DNA of 34,186 bases from an uncultured Slackia sp. (GCA_934661005.1 CAKUIK010000025.1:1-34186); one strand, 5' to 3'; numbered from the stretch's first letter, positions 15,868-24,537 are shown. The notes: generated by a model not told the origin, from the letters alone. Numbers and translations: made by a program.

Positions 15868-17418
15868 CTAGAACAAGCTGCCCAGGCCAGAACCGTTGCC
15901 CGAACCACCGTTATAGCCGTAGCCATAACCATAGTCGTAGCCATTGCCCGAGCCATAGCCGTTGCCCGAGCCATAGCCGTTGCCCGAGCCATAGCCGTTG
16001 CTCGAGCCGCTATTCGAGCTCAGCGAATTCTCATCGCTGCCGAGAGTTACCGAAATGGTCATTTCCTCACCATCGCGATTCACCACGACGTCAACCTTAT
16101 CGCCCACGTTTTTCGAACGCACGTCAATCGTGAGCTCAGAGGGAGACGTCACCTTCTGGCCGTCGAAGGAAACGATGATATCGCCCTTCTGGATGCCGGC
16201 ATCAGCTGCCGCGGTGCCATCGTAGACATTGGCCACATACACGCCTTCATCGGTGGCCAGGTCGTAATACGTCGCCATTTGCGAGTTGATTTGCGCCATG
16301 GAAACGCCGAGCTGAGCATGGGTGGGCGTCTTGCCTTCGATGATCTGCTGCGCAAGATCAATCGCATAGTCGATAGGAATCGCAAAGCCAACGCCCGAAG
16401 AAGAGCCCGAATACGACGAAATCATCGAGTTGATGCCGATGAGCTTGCCTTGGGAATCAACCAGCGCACCGCCCGAGTTGCCCGGGTTGATGGTCGCGTC
16501 GGTCTGAATCATGTTCGGGTAAATCACCGTTTCGCCCGTCGTGGAATCCTGCATGGTGTTCGAGCGCTGCAGCGCGCTCACCACGCCAGTCGATACGGAG
16601 TTTTCAAGACCAAACGGGCTGCCAAGGGCCATAACCCACTCGCCTACCTGCAAATCGGACGAGCTGCCGATTTCAACCGGCGTCAAATCGTCGGCATCGA
16701 CCTTGATCACCGCGATGTCGCTCGACGAATCGCTACCCACAAGCGTCGCATCGTATTCAACGCCATTCACGGTCGCTTTAATGGCATCGGCGCCTTCAAC
16801 AACGTGATTGTTCGTGATGATGTAGCCATCTTTAGAAATCACCACGCCGCTGCCGAGCGACGTATTGGTAAGCGCGGAATCGTCATTGGTTCCCGGCATT
16901 TCGAAACCATACATCGAACTTGACGAAGAACCTTTAGTGTAAATGTCGATGCTCACAATTGAAGGCAGGCACTTCTGCGCCACTTGCTCGGCCAGCGTCG
17001 AGGAATCGCTCGAATCGTCGGCAGATGCGGAAATCACCGTGCTCGTGGTAGCGCCCAGAGTCGTCGACCCCCCATCGCCACCCGTAAGCGCGTTATAGCC
17101 TGCAAATCCACCGGCACCAAGCACCAACGCAAGCGCGGCGCCGCCGAAGCCAGCAGCGAACGTTTTGCCGAGGCCTTTCTTCATATTGGAATCGGCCTTA
17201 TGCGCCGCTTTGGCGTTCGCCCTGCTTTGGGCCTCGCTCGCCTGCTGCGCGGCATACATCGAATACTGGTAAGCCTGCTGCTGATACGCCTGCTGATTGT
17301 AGGGCTGCTGATTCTGCATAGGGGCCGTGTAGCCACCCTGTTGGAATTGCTGGGGCTGCGGAACCTGAGCGCCCTGGGAATCGGCGGAGCCAGGGTAGTT
17401 TTTATTCTCGTCGGTCAT
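15868..17418 (-). CDS. HtrA/DegP-like membrane serine protease with PDZ domain
   Basis: This is a trypsin-like S1C protease of 516 residues, of the HtrA type that degrades or processes damaged proteins outside the membrane. Order: a cytosolic Gln/Tyr/Ala-rich tail (about 1-80), one membrane helix (about 86-108), a Ser/Asp/Thr-rich linker, the protease domain and one PDZ domain (about 375-465). The triad is His205 in TNNHVVEG, Asp234 in SDIAVIKVD and Ser315 in NPGNSGGALV. The C-terminus is a low-complexity tail of Gly, Tyr, Asn and Ser with three GYGSGN units. ATG at 17418 is preferred; a GTG three codons upstream (17427) is possible. The gene follows acpP on the same strand but a strong terminator separates them, so it needs its own promoter in 17419-17565, which I could not define. 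Confidence 0.93.
   Translation of the reverse strand: MTDENKNYPGSADSQGAQVPQPQQFQQGGYTAPMQNQQPYNQQAYQQQAYQYSMYAAQQASEAQSRANAKAAHKADSNMKKGLGKTFAAGFGGAALALVLGAGGFAGYNALTGGDGGSTTLGATTSTVISASADDSSDSSTLAEQVAQKCLPSIVSIDIYTKGSSSSSMYGFEMPGTNDDSALTNTSLGSGVVISKDGYIITNNHVVEGADAIKATVNGVEYDATLVGSDSSSDIAVIKVDADDLTPVEIGSSSDLQVGEWVMALGSPFGLENSVSTGVVSALQRSNTMQDSTTGETVIYPNMIQTDATINPGNSGGALVDSQGKLIGINSMISSYSGSSSGVGFAIPIDYAIDLAQQIIEGKTPTHAQLGVSMAQINSQMATYYDLATDEGVYVANVYDGTAAADAGIQKGDIIVSFDGQKVTSPSELTIDVRSKNVGDKVDVVVNRDGEEMTISVTLGSDENSLSSNSGSSNGYGSGNGYGSGNGYGSGNGYDYGYGYGYNGGSGNGSGLGSLF
15953..16006. repeat. Three tandem 18-base units coding the protease tail
   Basis: CCATAGCCGTTGCCCGAG occurs three times in a row (15953-15970, 15971-15988, 15989-16006), the last with one change. 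On the minus strand it codes for repeated GYGSGN-type residues. The copies are in frame and could change number by slippage. Confidence 0.85.
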
Positions 17419-17564
17419 CTCAACCACTCGCTTTCGTGAGTTCGTCCTTCGCTGAGGTGAACTCTAGCACCACACGGTACCTTTCAGTTAGCGGTTCGCC
17501 CATTCGTAACAACGGCGTTGAATCACGTACGTCAGGCATCGTACGCCTAACATATTTCACACAC

Positions 17565-17603
17565 AAAACTGAAAGGCCCAGTCAATTCGACCGGGCCTTT
17601 CAG
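17565..17603 (-). terminator. acpP terminator
   Basis: On the minus strand CTGAAAGGCCC (17593-17603) pairs with GGGCCTTTCAG (17569-17579), and the stem may continue as GTCGAATTGAC. TTTTGTGTG follows. It ends just past the acpP stop at 17620. Confidence 0.85.
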
Positions 17604-17619
17604 AAACATTTCTGCGGAA

Positions 17620-17838
17620 TTACAGGCTATCCACGTACTCCACAAGATCACTCATAGTCTCGAGATCTTCGGGCTCGCCGAAGTCAACGTCGAGACGCTC
17701 CTCGAGCTCGCAGATAAGCTCGACCATGTCGAGCGAATCGACGCCGAGCGATTCGAAGGTCGAATCTTCATCGACCGTCTCGGGCGCGATGTCGAGGTTT
17801 TCCTGAAGGATTTCTTTAATGGTGTCGAGCGTGGCCAT
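17620..17838 (-). CDS. acpP: Acyl carrier protein
   Basis: Acyl carrier protein holds growing fatty acyl chains on a phosphopantetheine arm. The 72-residue acidic protein has the family length, and the attachment Ser is in GVDSLDMVEL (Ser44). The ATG at 17838 has GAGAGGA about six bases upstream; the open frame continues further but without support. It stands apart from other fatty acid synthesis genes, with a terminator of its own and a possible TACAAT box upstream. Confidence 0.95.
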   Translation of the reverse strand: MATLDTIKEILQENLDIAPETVDEDSTFESLGVDSLDMVELICELEERLDVDFGEPEDLETMSDLVEYVDSL

Positions 17839-17889
17839 GTTCGTCCTCTCGATGGTGTCGAATATCACAAAGCACGTCGTGCGCCGCTT

Positions 17890-17895
17890 ATTGTA
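17890..17895 (-). promoter_or_regulatory. Possible -10 box of acpP
   Basis: TACAAT on the minus strand lies 52 bases before the acpP start, between it and the stop of the exporter gene. No matching -35 element is evident. Confidence 0.4.
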
Positions 17896-17907
17896 GCGCT
17901 CTTTGGC

Positions 17908-19260
17908 TTATTTTACGCGCAAGGCGCTAATTGCGAAGCACGCAATAGCGAAAGCGGCCGAAAGCCCAAAAGCGGCATGGAAGGCCGCCTCGCCCGAAAG
18001 GGCGCCTCCGCACGCAAAGAACACCATACCGGCGCATCCGATAGAAGCACACGCTTGACGCGCGGCGGTGCCAAAACCAGAGCCATCGGAAATCTGACGC
18101 CCGCGAAGCCCCGACAAGCTCCACGCGATAAGCGGGCCAATAAGACCGGAAACGCCCGTCGAGCGCACGCCCTGCATAACGCACACCACCCACAAGGGAG
18201 TTGAAGCATCGCACGAAATCATGAGGCACGACCCCACAACGAGGCACACGCCGAAAAACAGTGCCACAGGCCTCACGCCAATCTTGTCGACAAGCGCGCC
18301 CGCAAGCGGATTGCCAATAAGCGCCGCGACCGTGCCCGGCAACAACACCAGGCCGGCCTGCATGGCAGTGCCTCCGCACAAGCCCTCGATATACAAAGGC
18401 ACGAGCAAGGTAATGCCCATGAAGGAGGCGAACAGGCAGTTAAGCGCCCAGAATCCGTACACGAATTCCCTGTTTTCGAAAATGCCCAAATCGACCAACG
18501 GGTTTTCCAAGGAACGCTGGCGTTTCGCAAACGCGAACAAGCACGCCGTGCCCACCACCAACGGGCCCCACACGAACGGATGGATTAATGAAAACGACGA
18601 AGCCTCCGATGCGCCCACGAGCAGGCCGCCGAAACCAAGCGCCGAAAGCGCGAAAGAAAGGGCGTCAAACCCCGCAGGATACGAAGCGTCGTCGCGACGC
18701 GCCACGGCCAGCTGGCATGCGATTCCAACAGCAATCGTCAAAGCGACAAGCAGCCAAAAGAAGCTTCGCCAGCCAAGCCCTTCCACCATCGCGCCGCCAA
18801 TCGTGGGTCCGATATTCGGCGCGAACCCCATGGCAATGCCGGAAATGCCCATAGCAGTCGCCTTGCGGCCATCGGGAAAACGCGTCATGGCAATGGTTTG
18901 CACGAGCGGCAACAACATGCCCGCGGCAACGGCCTGGGCCAAACGTCCCGCAAAAAGCACCGCGAAATCTGGGGCCGCGGCAGAGACGAAGGCTCCCACC
19001 GCGAACAAGGCGATGGCGAGCATCGTGAGGTCTTTGAGACGGAATCGCCCCATGAAATACGAGGAGAGCGGCACCACAATGCCCAAAACGAGCATATACG
19101 ACGTGGTGAGCCACTGCCCCACCCCTTCGACGATACCGAACTCGGCGCATATCGAGGAAAGCATGGCATTCAAGCCGGTTTGGGCCAAATTGCCCACCGA
19201 CGATGCCAAAACCACGACCGCAAACAGCGCGATGGCTTGCCTCTGCTCGCTTTTCTGCAC
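17908..19260 (-). CDS. MFS exporter, DHA2 (EmrB/QacA) type
   Basis: A 450-residue major facilitator protein with many hydrophobic helices, consistent with 12-14. The N-terminal pattern (LNAMLSSICAEFGI, then VGQWLTTSYMLVLGIVVPLSSYF) and GRLAQAVAAGMLLPLVQTI are typical of the proton-driven drug exporters of the DHA2 group. The exported compound cannot be told. The start is GTG at 19260 with GGAAGGGA ending five bases upstream. It has a candidate promoter at 19313-19341 and lies downstream of the rho terminator, so it is probably transcribed separately from rho. No terminator separates it from acpP, so some read-through into acpP is possible. Confidence 0.9.
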   Translation of the reverse strand: MQKSEQRQAIALFAVVVLASSVGNLAQTGLNAMLSSICAEFGIVEGVGQWLTTSYMLVLGIVVPLSSYFMGRFRLKDLTMLAIALFAVGAFVSAAAPDFAVLFAGRLAQAVAAGMLLPLVQTIAMTRFPDGRKATAMGISGIAMGFAPNIGPTIGGAMVEGLGWRSFFWLLVALTIAVGIACQLAVARRDDASYPAGFDALSFALSALGFGGLLVGASEASSFSLIHPFVWGPLVVGTACLFAFAKRQRSLENPLVDLGIFENREFVYGFWALNCLFASFMGITLLVPLYIEGLCGGTAMQAGLVLLPGTVAALIGNPLAGALVDKIGVRPVALFFGVCLVVGSCLMISCDASTPLWVVCVMQGVRSTGVSGLIGPLIAWSLSGLRGRQISDGSGFGTAARQACASIGCAGMVFFACGGALSGEAAFHAAFGLSAAFAIACFAISALRVK

Positions 19261-19281
19261 GTTATCCCTTCCCTAAGACGC

Positions 19282-19308
19282 AAAAAGAACCGCCCCGAAG
19301 GACGGTTC
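19282..19308 (-). terminator. Terminator of the transaldolase-rho operon
   Basis: On the minus strand GAACCG and CGGTTC pair (19303-19308 with 19287-19292), helped by inner GG/CC, and TTTTTG follows (19282-19286). It is about 170 bases past the rho stop; the space 19309-19479 holds no gene. Confidence 0.7.
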
Positions 19309-19312
19309 ATAA

Positions 19313-19341
19313 ATGATACTCCATTCGAAGAAGCCTGCCAC
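19313..19341 (-). promoter_or_regulatory. Candidate promoter of the DHA2 exporter
   Basis: On the minus strand GTGGCA (19336-19341), a 17-base spacer and TATCAT (19313-19318) form a fair promoter. The start of transcription would fall within the first arm of the rho terminator hairpin, so only part of the hairpin would be in the exporter leader. Confidence 0.35.
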
Positions 19342-19479
19342 TCCCCAACCGAGAAGCGCGGCAAGCGAGCAGCTTTAAAGCGTCGGACGCATCCCGCTTC
19401 GGCCGCTACCGCAAACAGGCTCTTCAAAGAGCAACTGGCAGCACCCCATATCGCCGAACGCAAAATCGGCGAAACGCGG

Positions 19480-21801
19480 CTACATAAGCGTCGTATCCCT
19501 TGAAGTCGTAGTGCCTTGGCCCTTCTTCGCCGTGCGCATGAGGAACTCTTTGTTGTCATCGGTCTGCTTCAGCGACTTGATAAGCATATCCATGGCGCGC
19601 TCGGTGTTGTTCATGTTCGCGAGAATGCGGCGAACAGCCCAAATGACTGGAGCCTCCTGGGGGTCAAGCAGCAGATCTTCGCGACGCGTGCCGCTCGCAA
19701 TCGGGTCGATTGCGGGGAAAATGCGGCGGTCGGCCAGCGAGCGATCGAGCTTGAGTTCCATGTTGCCCGTGCCCTTGAACTCCTCGAAAATGACCTCGTC
19801 CATCTTCGAACCCGTCTCGATAAGCGCAGAAGCCAGAATGGTCAGGCTGCCACCGCCTTCGATATTGCGGGCCGCGCCGAGGAATCGCTTCGGCGGGTAC
19901 AGAGCCGTAGAGTCGACACCGCCCGACAGAATACGACCGCTCGCAGGCGTCGCCAAGTTGTAGGCGCGCGCGAGACGCGTGAGGCTGTCAAGCAGAATGA
20001 CGACGTCTTGGCCCATTTCCACCAGGCGTTTCGCGCGCTCGATAACGAGTTCGGAAACCTGAATGTGGTCCTCGGTGGGCATGTCGAACGTCGAAGCGAT
20101 AACCTCGCCAGCGATCGAGCGCTGCATATCGGTTACTTCCTCGGGTCGTTCGTCAACGAGCAGGCACATCAGATGCACGCTCGGGTTATTCGCCGTAATG
20201 GCAGCCGCGATGTCTTTGAGCACCGTGGTTTTGCCCGCCTTCGGGGGCGATACGATAAGGCCGCGCTGGCCCTTGCCGATAGGCGAAACCAAATCGATGA
20301 CGCGCGCCGTAATGGTGGAATGGCCATGCTCCATAGTAAGCGGCTCATCGGGGAAAATTGGCGTAAGGTCGGCGAACTTCACGCGACGGCCCTGTTCTTC
20401 AGGAGCGATGCCGTTAACCGAAATGACCGTTTGAAGCGCGGCGTACTTCTCGTTTTCGCGAGCGGGGCGCGTTTGACCCTTCACCATGTCGCCCTTACGC
20501 AGGTTATTGCGGCGAATGACGGACGTGCCGATATACACATCGTGCTCGCTGGGCAAATAGCCCTTCGTGCGCAGGAAACCATAACCATCTTGCATGATGT
20601 CGAGAATGCCGGTGACTTCGATGAAACCCTCGGCACGCACGCTTGCCTCGAACACCTTGTCGACGAGTTCTGCCTTCTTCATGCCAGCCGTGATTTCGAT
20701 TTCGAATTCGGCGGCTTTCTCACGCAACTCGGCTACGCGAAGAGCGGAAAGGTCATCGATATTGGTTTTCGGAGCATACTGGTCGCGACGGTTGTTGCGA
20801 TCGCGACGATTGTGGCGGTCGGTGCGATCGTTGCGGTTATTGCGATTGTCGCGATTGTCACGTTGATTCTTGCCGTTGCGATCGTTGCGATCATTGCGGT
20901 TATCGCGGGCGCTGCGGGAATCGCGGTTTTCGCCCTTGTTTTGGCGGTCGGAACGCTCGACGCGCTGGCTGCGGTCGCGCTTCTGATAGCGCTGAGCATT
21001 GCCATCGGCCTTCGTTTCGCCCTCGCTGGCGGAAGCATCGGCTTCGGCGACGGATTCCTCGTTTGAGGATGCATCGATTTGCACGCTTTTGCGCGGGCGG
21101 CCGGCGCGGCGGCGACCTGCACGTTCTTCGGCTCCGGCCTCAGATGAACCGTCGCGCTCGGAAGTTGCATCTTCATGCACCTCATTGAGAGAAGCGTCAC
21201 TTTGCGCGGCCTCTTTTTCAGAAGCCTCAACGGCAGCGCGGAGCTTCGTGGAGCGCCCCGGACGCTTGCGCGTCTTGGGAGCCTCTTCGGCCTGCTCCTT
21301 CTTCGCGGCCTGGGCATCATTTTCGGCCTCGGGTGCAGCAGCGCTCGCCTTGCGACGCGTACGGCGGGCGGGCTTGGCCTCCGCGGCATCGTCTGCGGTT
21401 TTTTCGGAAGGTGCGACCTGTTCGGAAGAGGCTTTCTCGGCAGGAACCGAAACGCCATCTGAAGCCTGCTCGGCGGAAGCGGCCGATTTCGTGCGGCGCG
21501 TGGCGCGTTTCGGTTTTGCGGCGGGTTTTTCACCAGAAGCATCAAAAGCGGCTTCGGCGTCTACCGACTTTGCCGCAGAAGAGGCCTCGGAATCGGCTTT
21601 ACGAGGACGACCGCGGCGCTTCTTGGGGGCCTCGGCCGCAGAATCTGCCGACTCGGCAGGCGCCTCGGCAGTTTTTTTCGCGCGGCGAGCGCTGGGCTTT
21701 TTCGACGCAGCATCGCTTGCAGCGCCATCGGACGCAGGTGCGGCCGCGGGGGCCGCCGCAGAAGCGGCGGCCGGCTCGGTGATCATCTCGTCAGCGATCA
21801 T
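19480..21801 (-). CDS. rho: Transcription termination factor Rho with long N-terminal extension
   Basis: Rho is the hexameric RNA-dependent ATPase that ends untranslated transcripts. The C-terminal 420 or so residues are a complete Rho: the N-terminal helical part (LSALRVAELREKA), the RNA-binding fold with DGYGFLRTKGYLPS, Walker A in SPPKAGKTTVL (about residue 520) and Walker B in VVILLDSLTRLARAY (about 600). In front lies an extension of about 350 residues: first Ala/Lys/Glu/Ser-rich with repeated basic patches (KKRRGRPRK, RRTRRK), then a stretch of Arg, Asn and Asp repeats (about 287-341). High-G+C actinobacteria such as Micrococcus also have Arg/Asn/Asp-rich Rho insertions, which aid termination on structured RNA. 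The ATG overlaps the transaldolase stop as ATGA, with AGAAGG ten bases upstream; an ATG five codons in lacks a site. Confidence 0.95.
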   Translation of the reverse strand: MIADEMITEPAAASAAAPAAAPASDGAASDAASKKPSARRAKKTAEAPAESADSAAEAPKKRRGRPRKADSEASSAAKSVDAEAAFDASGEKPAAKPKRATRRTKSAASAEQASDGVSVPAEKASSEQVAPSEKTADDAAEAKPARRTRRKASAAAPEAENDAQAAKKEQAEEAPKTRKRPGRSTKLRAAVEASEKEAAQSDASLNEVHEDATSERDGSSEAGAEERAGRRRAGRPRKSVQIDASSNEESVAEADASASEGETKADGNAQRYQKRDRSQRVERSDRQNKGENRDSRSARDNRNDRNDRNGKNQRDNRDNRNNRNDRTDRHNRRDRNNRRDQYAPKTNIDDLSALRVAELREKAAEFEIEITAGMKKAELVDKVFEASVRAEGFIEVTGILDIMQDGYGFLRTKGYLPSEHDVYIGTSVIRRNNLRKGDMVKGQTRPARENEKYAALQTVISVNGIAPEEQGRRVKFADLTPIFPDEPLTMEHGHSTITARVIDLVSPIGKGQRGLIVSPPKAGKTTVLKDIAAAITANNPSVHLMCLLVDERPEEVTDMQRSIAGEVIASTFDMPTEDHIQVSELVIERAKRLVEMGQDVVILLDSLTRLARAYNLATPASGRILSGGVDSTALYPPKRFLGAARNIEGGGSLTILASALIETGSKMDEVIFEEFKGTGNMELKLDRSLADRRIFPAIDPIASGTRREDLLLDPQEAPVIWAVRRILANMNNTERAMDMLIKSLKQTDDNKEFLMRTAKKGQGTTTSRDTTLM
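20777..20940. repeat. Imperfect repeats coding the Arg/Asn/Asp tract of Rho
   Basis: The plus strand shows repeated GCGATCGTTGCGGTT-like and GCGATTGTC-like words. On the minus strand they code for RDNRN/NDRND-type repeats within rho. The strand symmetry of the words also leaves an open antisense frame, which is not a gene. Confidence 0.7.
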
Positions 21802-22478
21802 GCGTTAGCGACCTTCTCCCAGTCCTTCAGGAAGGACTCGAGACCGCGGTCGGTGAGCGGGTGCTGAATCATTTTCTTCAGAACGTTGAAGGGAACGGTG
21901 GCGACGTCGGCGCCCATCAGGGCAGCCTGGGTCACGTGGTTCGCGCTGCGAATGGAAGCGGCGATAATCTCGACCTGCTCGTGGTTCACGGTGTTCTCGC
22001 TGTAGTCGTAATTGTTGATGGCGGTCACGACGTTTTCCAGCTGAGAGAGGCCATCTTCAGAGATGTCGTCGAAGCGGCCAACGAACGGCGAAATGTAGCG
22101 AGCGCCAGCGCGGGCGGCCAGAATGGCCTGGGGAACGGTGAAGCACAGGGTCATGTTCACGCGAATGCCCTCGTCGGCGAGCGTGCGGCATGCGGCCAGG
22201 CCTTCGACCATCGTGGGGATCTTCACCACGACGTTGGGGGCGATGGCGGCCAGCTCTCGGCCGTCGCGCACGATTTCGTCGCGCGTCATGGCAACGCTCT
22301 CGGCGCTCACGGGGCCGTCGACGATTTCGCAGATGCGAGCGATGTGGTTGTGGAAGTCGTCAAGCTTGCCACCGATGCGCGAGTACAGCGTGGGATTGGT
22401 GGTTACGCCGGCAAGAGCGCCCCAGCTCGCAGCTTCTTTGATCTCGTCGAGATCGGCGGTGTCGAGAAAGAACTTCAC
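21798..22478 (-). CDS. tal: Transaldolase, short type
   Basis: This enzyme of the non-oxidative pentose phosphate pathway moves dihydroxyacetone units between sugar phosphates. The 226-residue length and sequence fit the short TalC/fructose-6-phosphate aldolase subfamily: MKFFLDTADLDEI at the start, GVTTNPTL, the Schiff-base Lys in NVVVKIP, and YISPFVGRFDD. Transaldolase and fructose-6-phosphate aldolase activities are hard to tell apart by eye. The start is GTG at 22478 with AAAGGAGG closely upstream. It is the first gene of an operon with rho, overlapping it by four bases (ATGA). A likely -10 box lies at 22605-22610. Confidence 0.92.
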   Translation of the reverse strand: MKFFLDTADLDEIKEAASWGALAGVTTNPTLYSRIGGKLDDFHNHIARICEIVDGPVSAESVAMTRDEIVRDGRELAAIAPNVVVKIPTMVEGLAACRTLADEGIRVNMTLCFTVPQAILAARAGARYISPFVGRFDDISEDGLSQLENVVTAINNYDYSENTVNHEQVEIIAASIRSANHVTQAALMGADVATVPFNVLKKMIQHPLTDRGLESFLKDWEKVANA

Positions 22479-22604
22479 TTTTCCTCCTTTATATGCAGGA
22501 ATGCCCGGGCCTTTTGGCAGGGGCCTATACGCGGTGGATTGCGCGGCGATGCGCGCGAGAATTAAGTTCTATGGAAAGTGGGGAAGATTTCTGAGAACGC
22601 GCCG

Positions 22605-22610
22605 ATAATA
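22605..22610 (-). promoter_or_regulatory. Extended -10 box of the transaldolase-rho operon
   Basis: TATTAT on the minus strand is preceded by TGG, giving an extended -10 element (TGN-TATTAT) with a poor -35. It predicts a leader of about 120 bases before the transaldolase start, in which I see no known riboswitch. Confidence 0.5.
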
Positions 22611-22694
22611 CCACGTCGTGTGCCGTTCCGTAACGAAAATGAAGGAAAAGCCGCGAAGCATACACCGCATCGACGATTCGAGAATCCGCGCACG

Positions 22695-22725
22695 AAAAAA
22701 GGCGCCCGCATAACGCGAGCGCCTT
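22695..22725 (-). terminator. Terminator of the rhamnose operon
   Basis: On the minus strand AAGGCGC (22719-22725) pairs with GCGCCTT (22699-22705), with an inner CGC/GCG step, and six T follow (22695-22700). It lies about 50 bases past the rhaM stop. Confidence 0.85.
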
Positions 22726-22776
22726 CCAAAGCGACGAGGCGTGCCTCCTGGGCTTTCGAGCCATGCAGCCCAAGCG

Positions 22777-23118
22777 CTAGTCCAAATGGAATGCGCAGGG
22801 CAAATCGACGCTCACCGGAGAATTGTCGGGGTTCGTTTCCATAACCGAAGCCATGAATTCCCACCACTTCTTGCAAATGTCGGTCTCGGCCGATTTCGCA
22901 TAGCGCTCGGGATCGTCGAGTTCGATGTAGCCGAACAGGATATTGGTCTCTTCATCAATGAAAATCGAATAGTTATGCCCACCGTACTCGTGCAGCATGT
23001 CGGCCATTTCGGGCCACAGCTCGTTATGGCGGCGCTCATATTCCTCGGCAAACCCTGGGTACAATTTCATCTTGAATCCGCTGATGGTACGGCCGTCGGC
23101 AGTTTTGCGAATCGTCAT
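22777..23118 (-). CDS. rhaM: L-rhamnose mutarotase
   Basis: RhaM interconverts the alpha and beta anomers of L-rhamnose, supplying the form used by the isomerase. The 113-residue protein matches the family across its length: the EEYERRHNELWPEM block, GGHNYSIFID, DICKKWWEFM and the closing NPDNSPVS. The ATG at 23118 has AGGAGG five bases upstream; an adjacent GTG at 23121 is a less likely start. It is the last gene of the rhamnose cluster, nine bases after the permease gene. Confidence 0.95.
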   Translation of the reverse strand: MTIRKTADGRTISGFKMKLYPGFAEEYERRHNELWPEMADMLHEYGGHNYSIFIDEETNILFGYIELDDPERYAKSAETDICKKWWEFMASVMETNPDNSPVSVDLPCAFHLD

Positions 23119-23127
23119 CACAGCCTC

Positions 23128-24507
23128 CTACTGCAACTTCCCATAGCGCTCTTCGGTAATCTGATCGAGCGTCTTGCCTTGGGTCTGCGGGCACCACACC
23201 ACGCCCACCACGAGGCTGATGAGCAACACGACGCACATAATGATGGCCGCCGGGAAAAAGCCCACGGGATTCGTGGAAATATCGCCCATAATGGCGCCCA
23301 CGCCCACGAGCGACCAGATACCCAACGCCGCACGCACCAAGAAGAACATGATGCCCTGCGCGCCGCCGCGATATTGCGTGGGGAACAGCTCGGTGCCCCA
23401 CAGCGCGTAGAAGCACTGCGCCGAAAAGCCCGCCGACACACCCCATAGAATAACGTATGCCCACAAGCACCAGCCCATGGAGTCGGTGGTGCCGTTGTTG
23501 AGCGCCATGCCGAAGGCAGCGATGCATACCCACGACAAAAGCGCCAGCGCAGCCGATGCGCCGAACAGCACGCGATGCGAAACCTTGTCGCCCAGCTTGC
23601 TGAAAATCGCCAACGAGCAAATGGCGACGAGCACCCACTGAACCACGCCGAGCAAGCTCTGGCCCGTGGAATCGATATTGCCCGCCGCAGCGTACAAATA
23701 CGGCATGAACTGGCCATTCGTACCTGCCGCCAGGTTCCACGTCAGGTACACGGCAACCAGGAACACAATGGTCTTCACGTTGACGGGGTTTTTCAGGGCA
23801 TTGGCCATCATCGCGCCGAACGACTGCTTGTCGCCCGCCTCTGCCGCGAGGTTCTTCTCGGCCCAATCGGCCGATTCCTGGAGTTGGCGCTGCAAGTTCC
23901 ACGCCACAAGGGCGACAACCAAAAGCACCAGGAACAAAATGCGCGTGGCGAGCATGCCGTCGAAGGGGCCATAGGTGCCAGCAGGAAGAAGCGTTGTGCC
24001 ATCGGCCGCAAAACCAGGAAGCACGAACGACAGCGCCAGCGACAAGATGAAGATAATCGCAGGACCGCAGCTCCATGCAAACTGGCTGATGCCGATGTTC
24101 GCGGCGCGGTTCGTCGAGGCCGACGTCTCGGAAATATAGCTCCACGAAGCCGGCACGCCAGCGCCGACCGACAAGCCGGAAAGCACGACGCCCACCACAA
24201 CCATGGGCAAGTTCACCGCGCACATGGCGATGGCCACGCCCAGCGCGTAGACAAGCAGATTGTACTTGTAGATGATGGTGCGGCCGTATTTATCGGTTAG
24301 AAAGCCGCCGATCAACGCGCCAACCGCAGCGCCAAACGCATTCGCGCCAATAGCGCCCAGAATCGACGTCCACATGGAGCCGAACCCAAACGCCGCCGCC
24401 CACGCCGTGAGCGCGACCGACGAAGCCACGATACAGCCGGAATCGAGGAAGTTCGTCAACGACACCGCGATGGTGCCCTTCCTCTCTTGCGACATTGCCA
24501 TAGTCAT
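23128..24507 (-). CDS. MFS sugar permease, probably for L-rhamnose
   Basis: A 459-residue major facilitator transporter with about 12 hydrophobic helices. The GGFLTDKYGRTIIYKYN loop after helix 2 and the end PQTQGKTLDQITEERYG are hallmarks of the sugar porter group. A middle cytosolic loop (ESADWAEKNLAAEAGDKQ) separates the two halves. Rhamnose as substrate is inferred from its place between rhaD and rhaM. It is unlike E. coli RhaT, which is from another family. The ATG at 24507 has AGAAAGG five bases upstream, and the gene begins 30 bases after the rhaD stop. Confidence 0.87.
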   Translation of the reverse strand: MTMAMSQERKGTIAVSLTNFLDSGCIVASSVALTAWAAAFGFGSMWTSILGAIGANAFGAAVGALIGGFLTDKYGRTIIYKYNLLVYALGVAIAMCAVNLPMVVVGVVLSGLSVGAGVPASWSYISETSASTNRAANIGISQFAWSCGPAIIFILSLALSFVLPGFAADGTTLLPAGTYGPFDGMLATRILFLVLLVVALVAWNLQRQLQESADWAEKNLAAEAGDKQSFGAMMANALKNPVNVKTIVFLVAVYLTWNLAAGTNGQFMPYLYAAAGNIDSTGQSLLGVVQWVLVAICSLAIFSKLGDKVSHRVLFGASAALALLSWVCIAAFGMALNNGTTDSMGWCLWAYVILWGVSAGFSAQCFYALWGTELFPTQYRGGAQGIMFFLVRAALGIWSLVGVGAIMGDISTNPVGFFPAAIIMCVVLLISLVVGVVWCPQTQGKTLDQITEERYGKLQ

Positions 24508-24537
24508 TATCGCCTTTCTATTCGCTCGCTTGGACGC

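Noticed and set aside
15953..16006. Tandem repeats considered as a CRISPR array
   Set aside because: There are no spacers; the 18-base units are contiguous and in frame in a coding sequence.
15787..16923. Plus-strand open frame opposite the protease gene
   Set aside because: It is antisense to the HtrA-like gene, and its repeated AIAVAR units are the reverse reading of the tail repeats.
17525..17547. ACGTACGT and CGTACG palindromes upstream of the protease gene as further TetR operators
   Set aside because: The spacing between the GTAC words is ten bases instead of three, so they do not match the sites near the TetR gene; such short palindromes occur by chance.
19516..21066. Plus-strand open frame of 516 codons with an Ile/Val/Ala-rich end
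   Set aside because: It is antisense to rho. The membrane-like stretch is the reverse reading of the Arg/Asn/Asp repeats.
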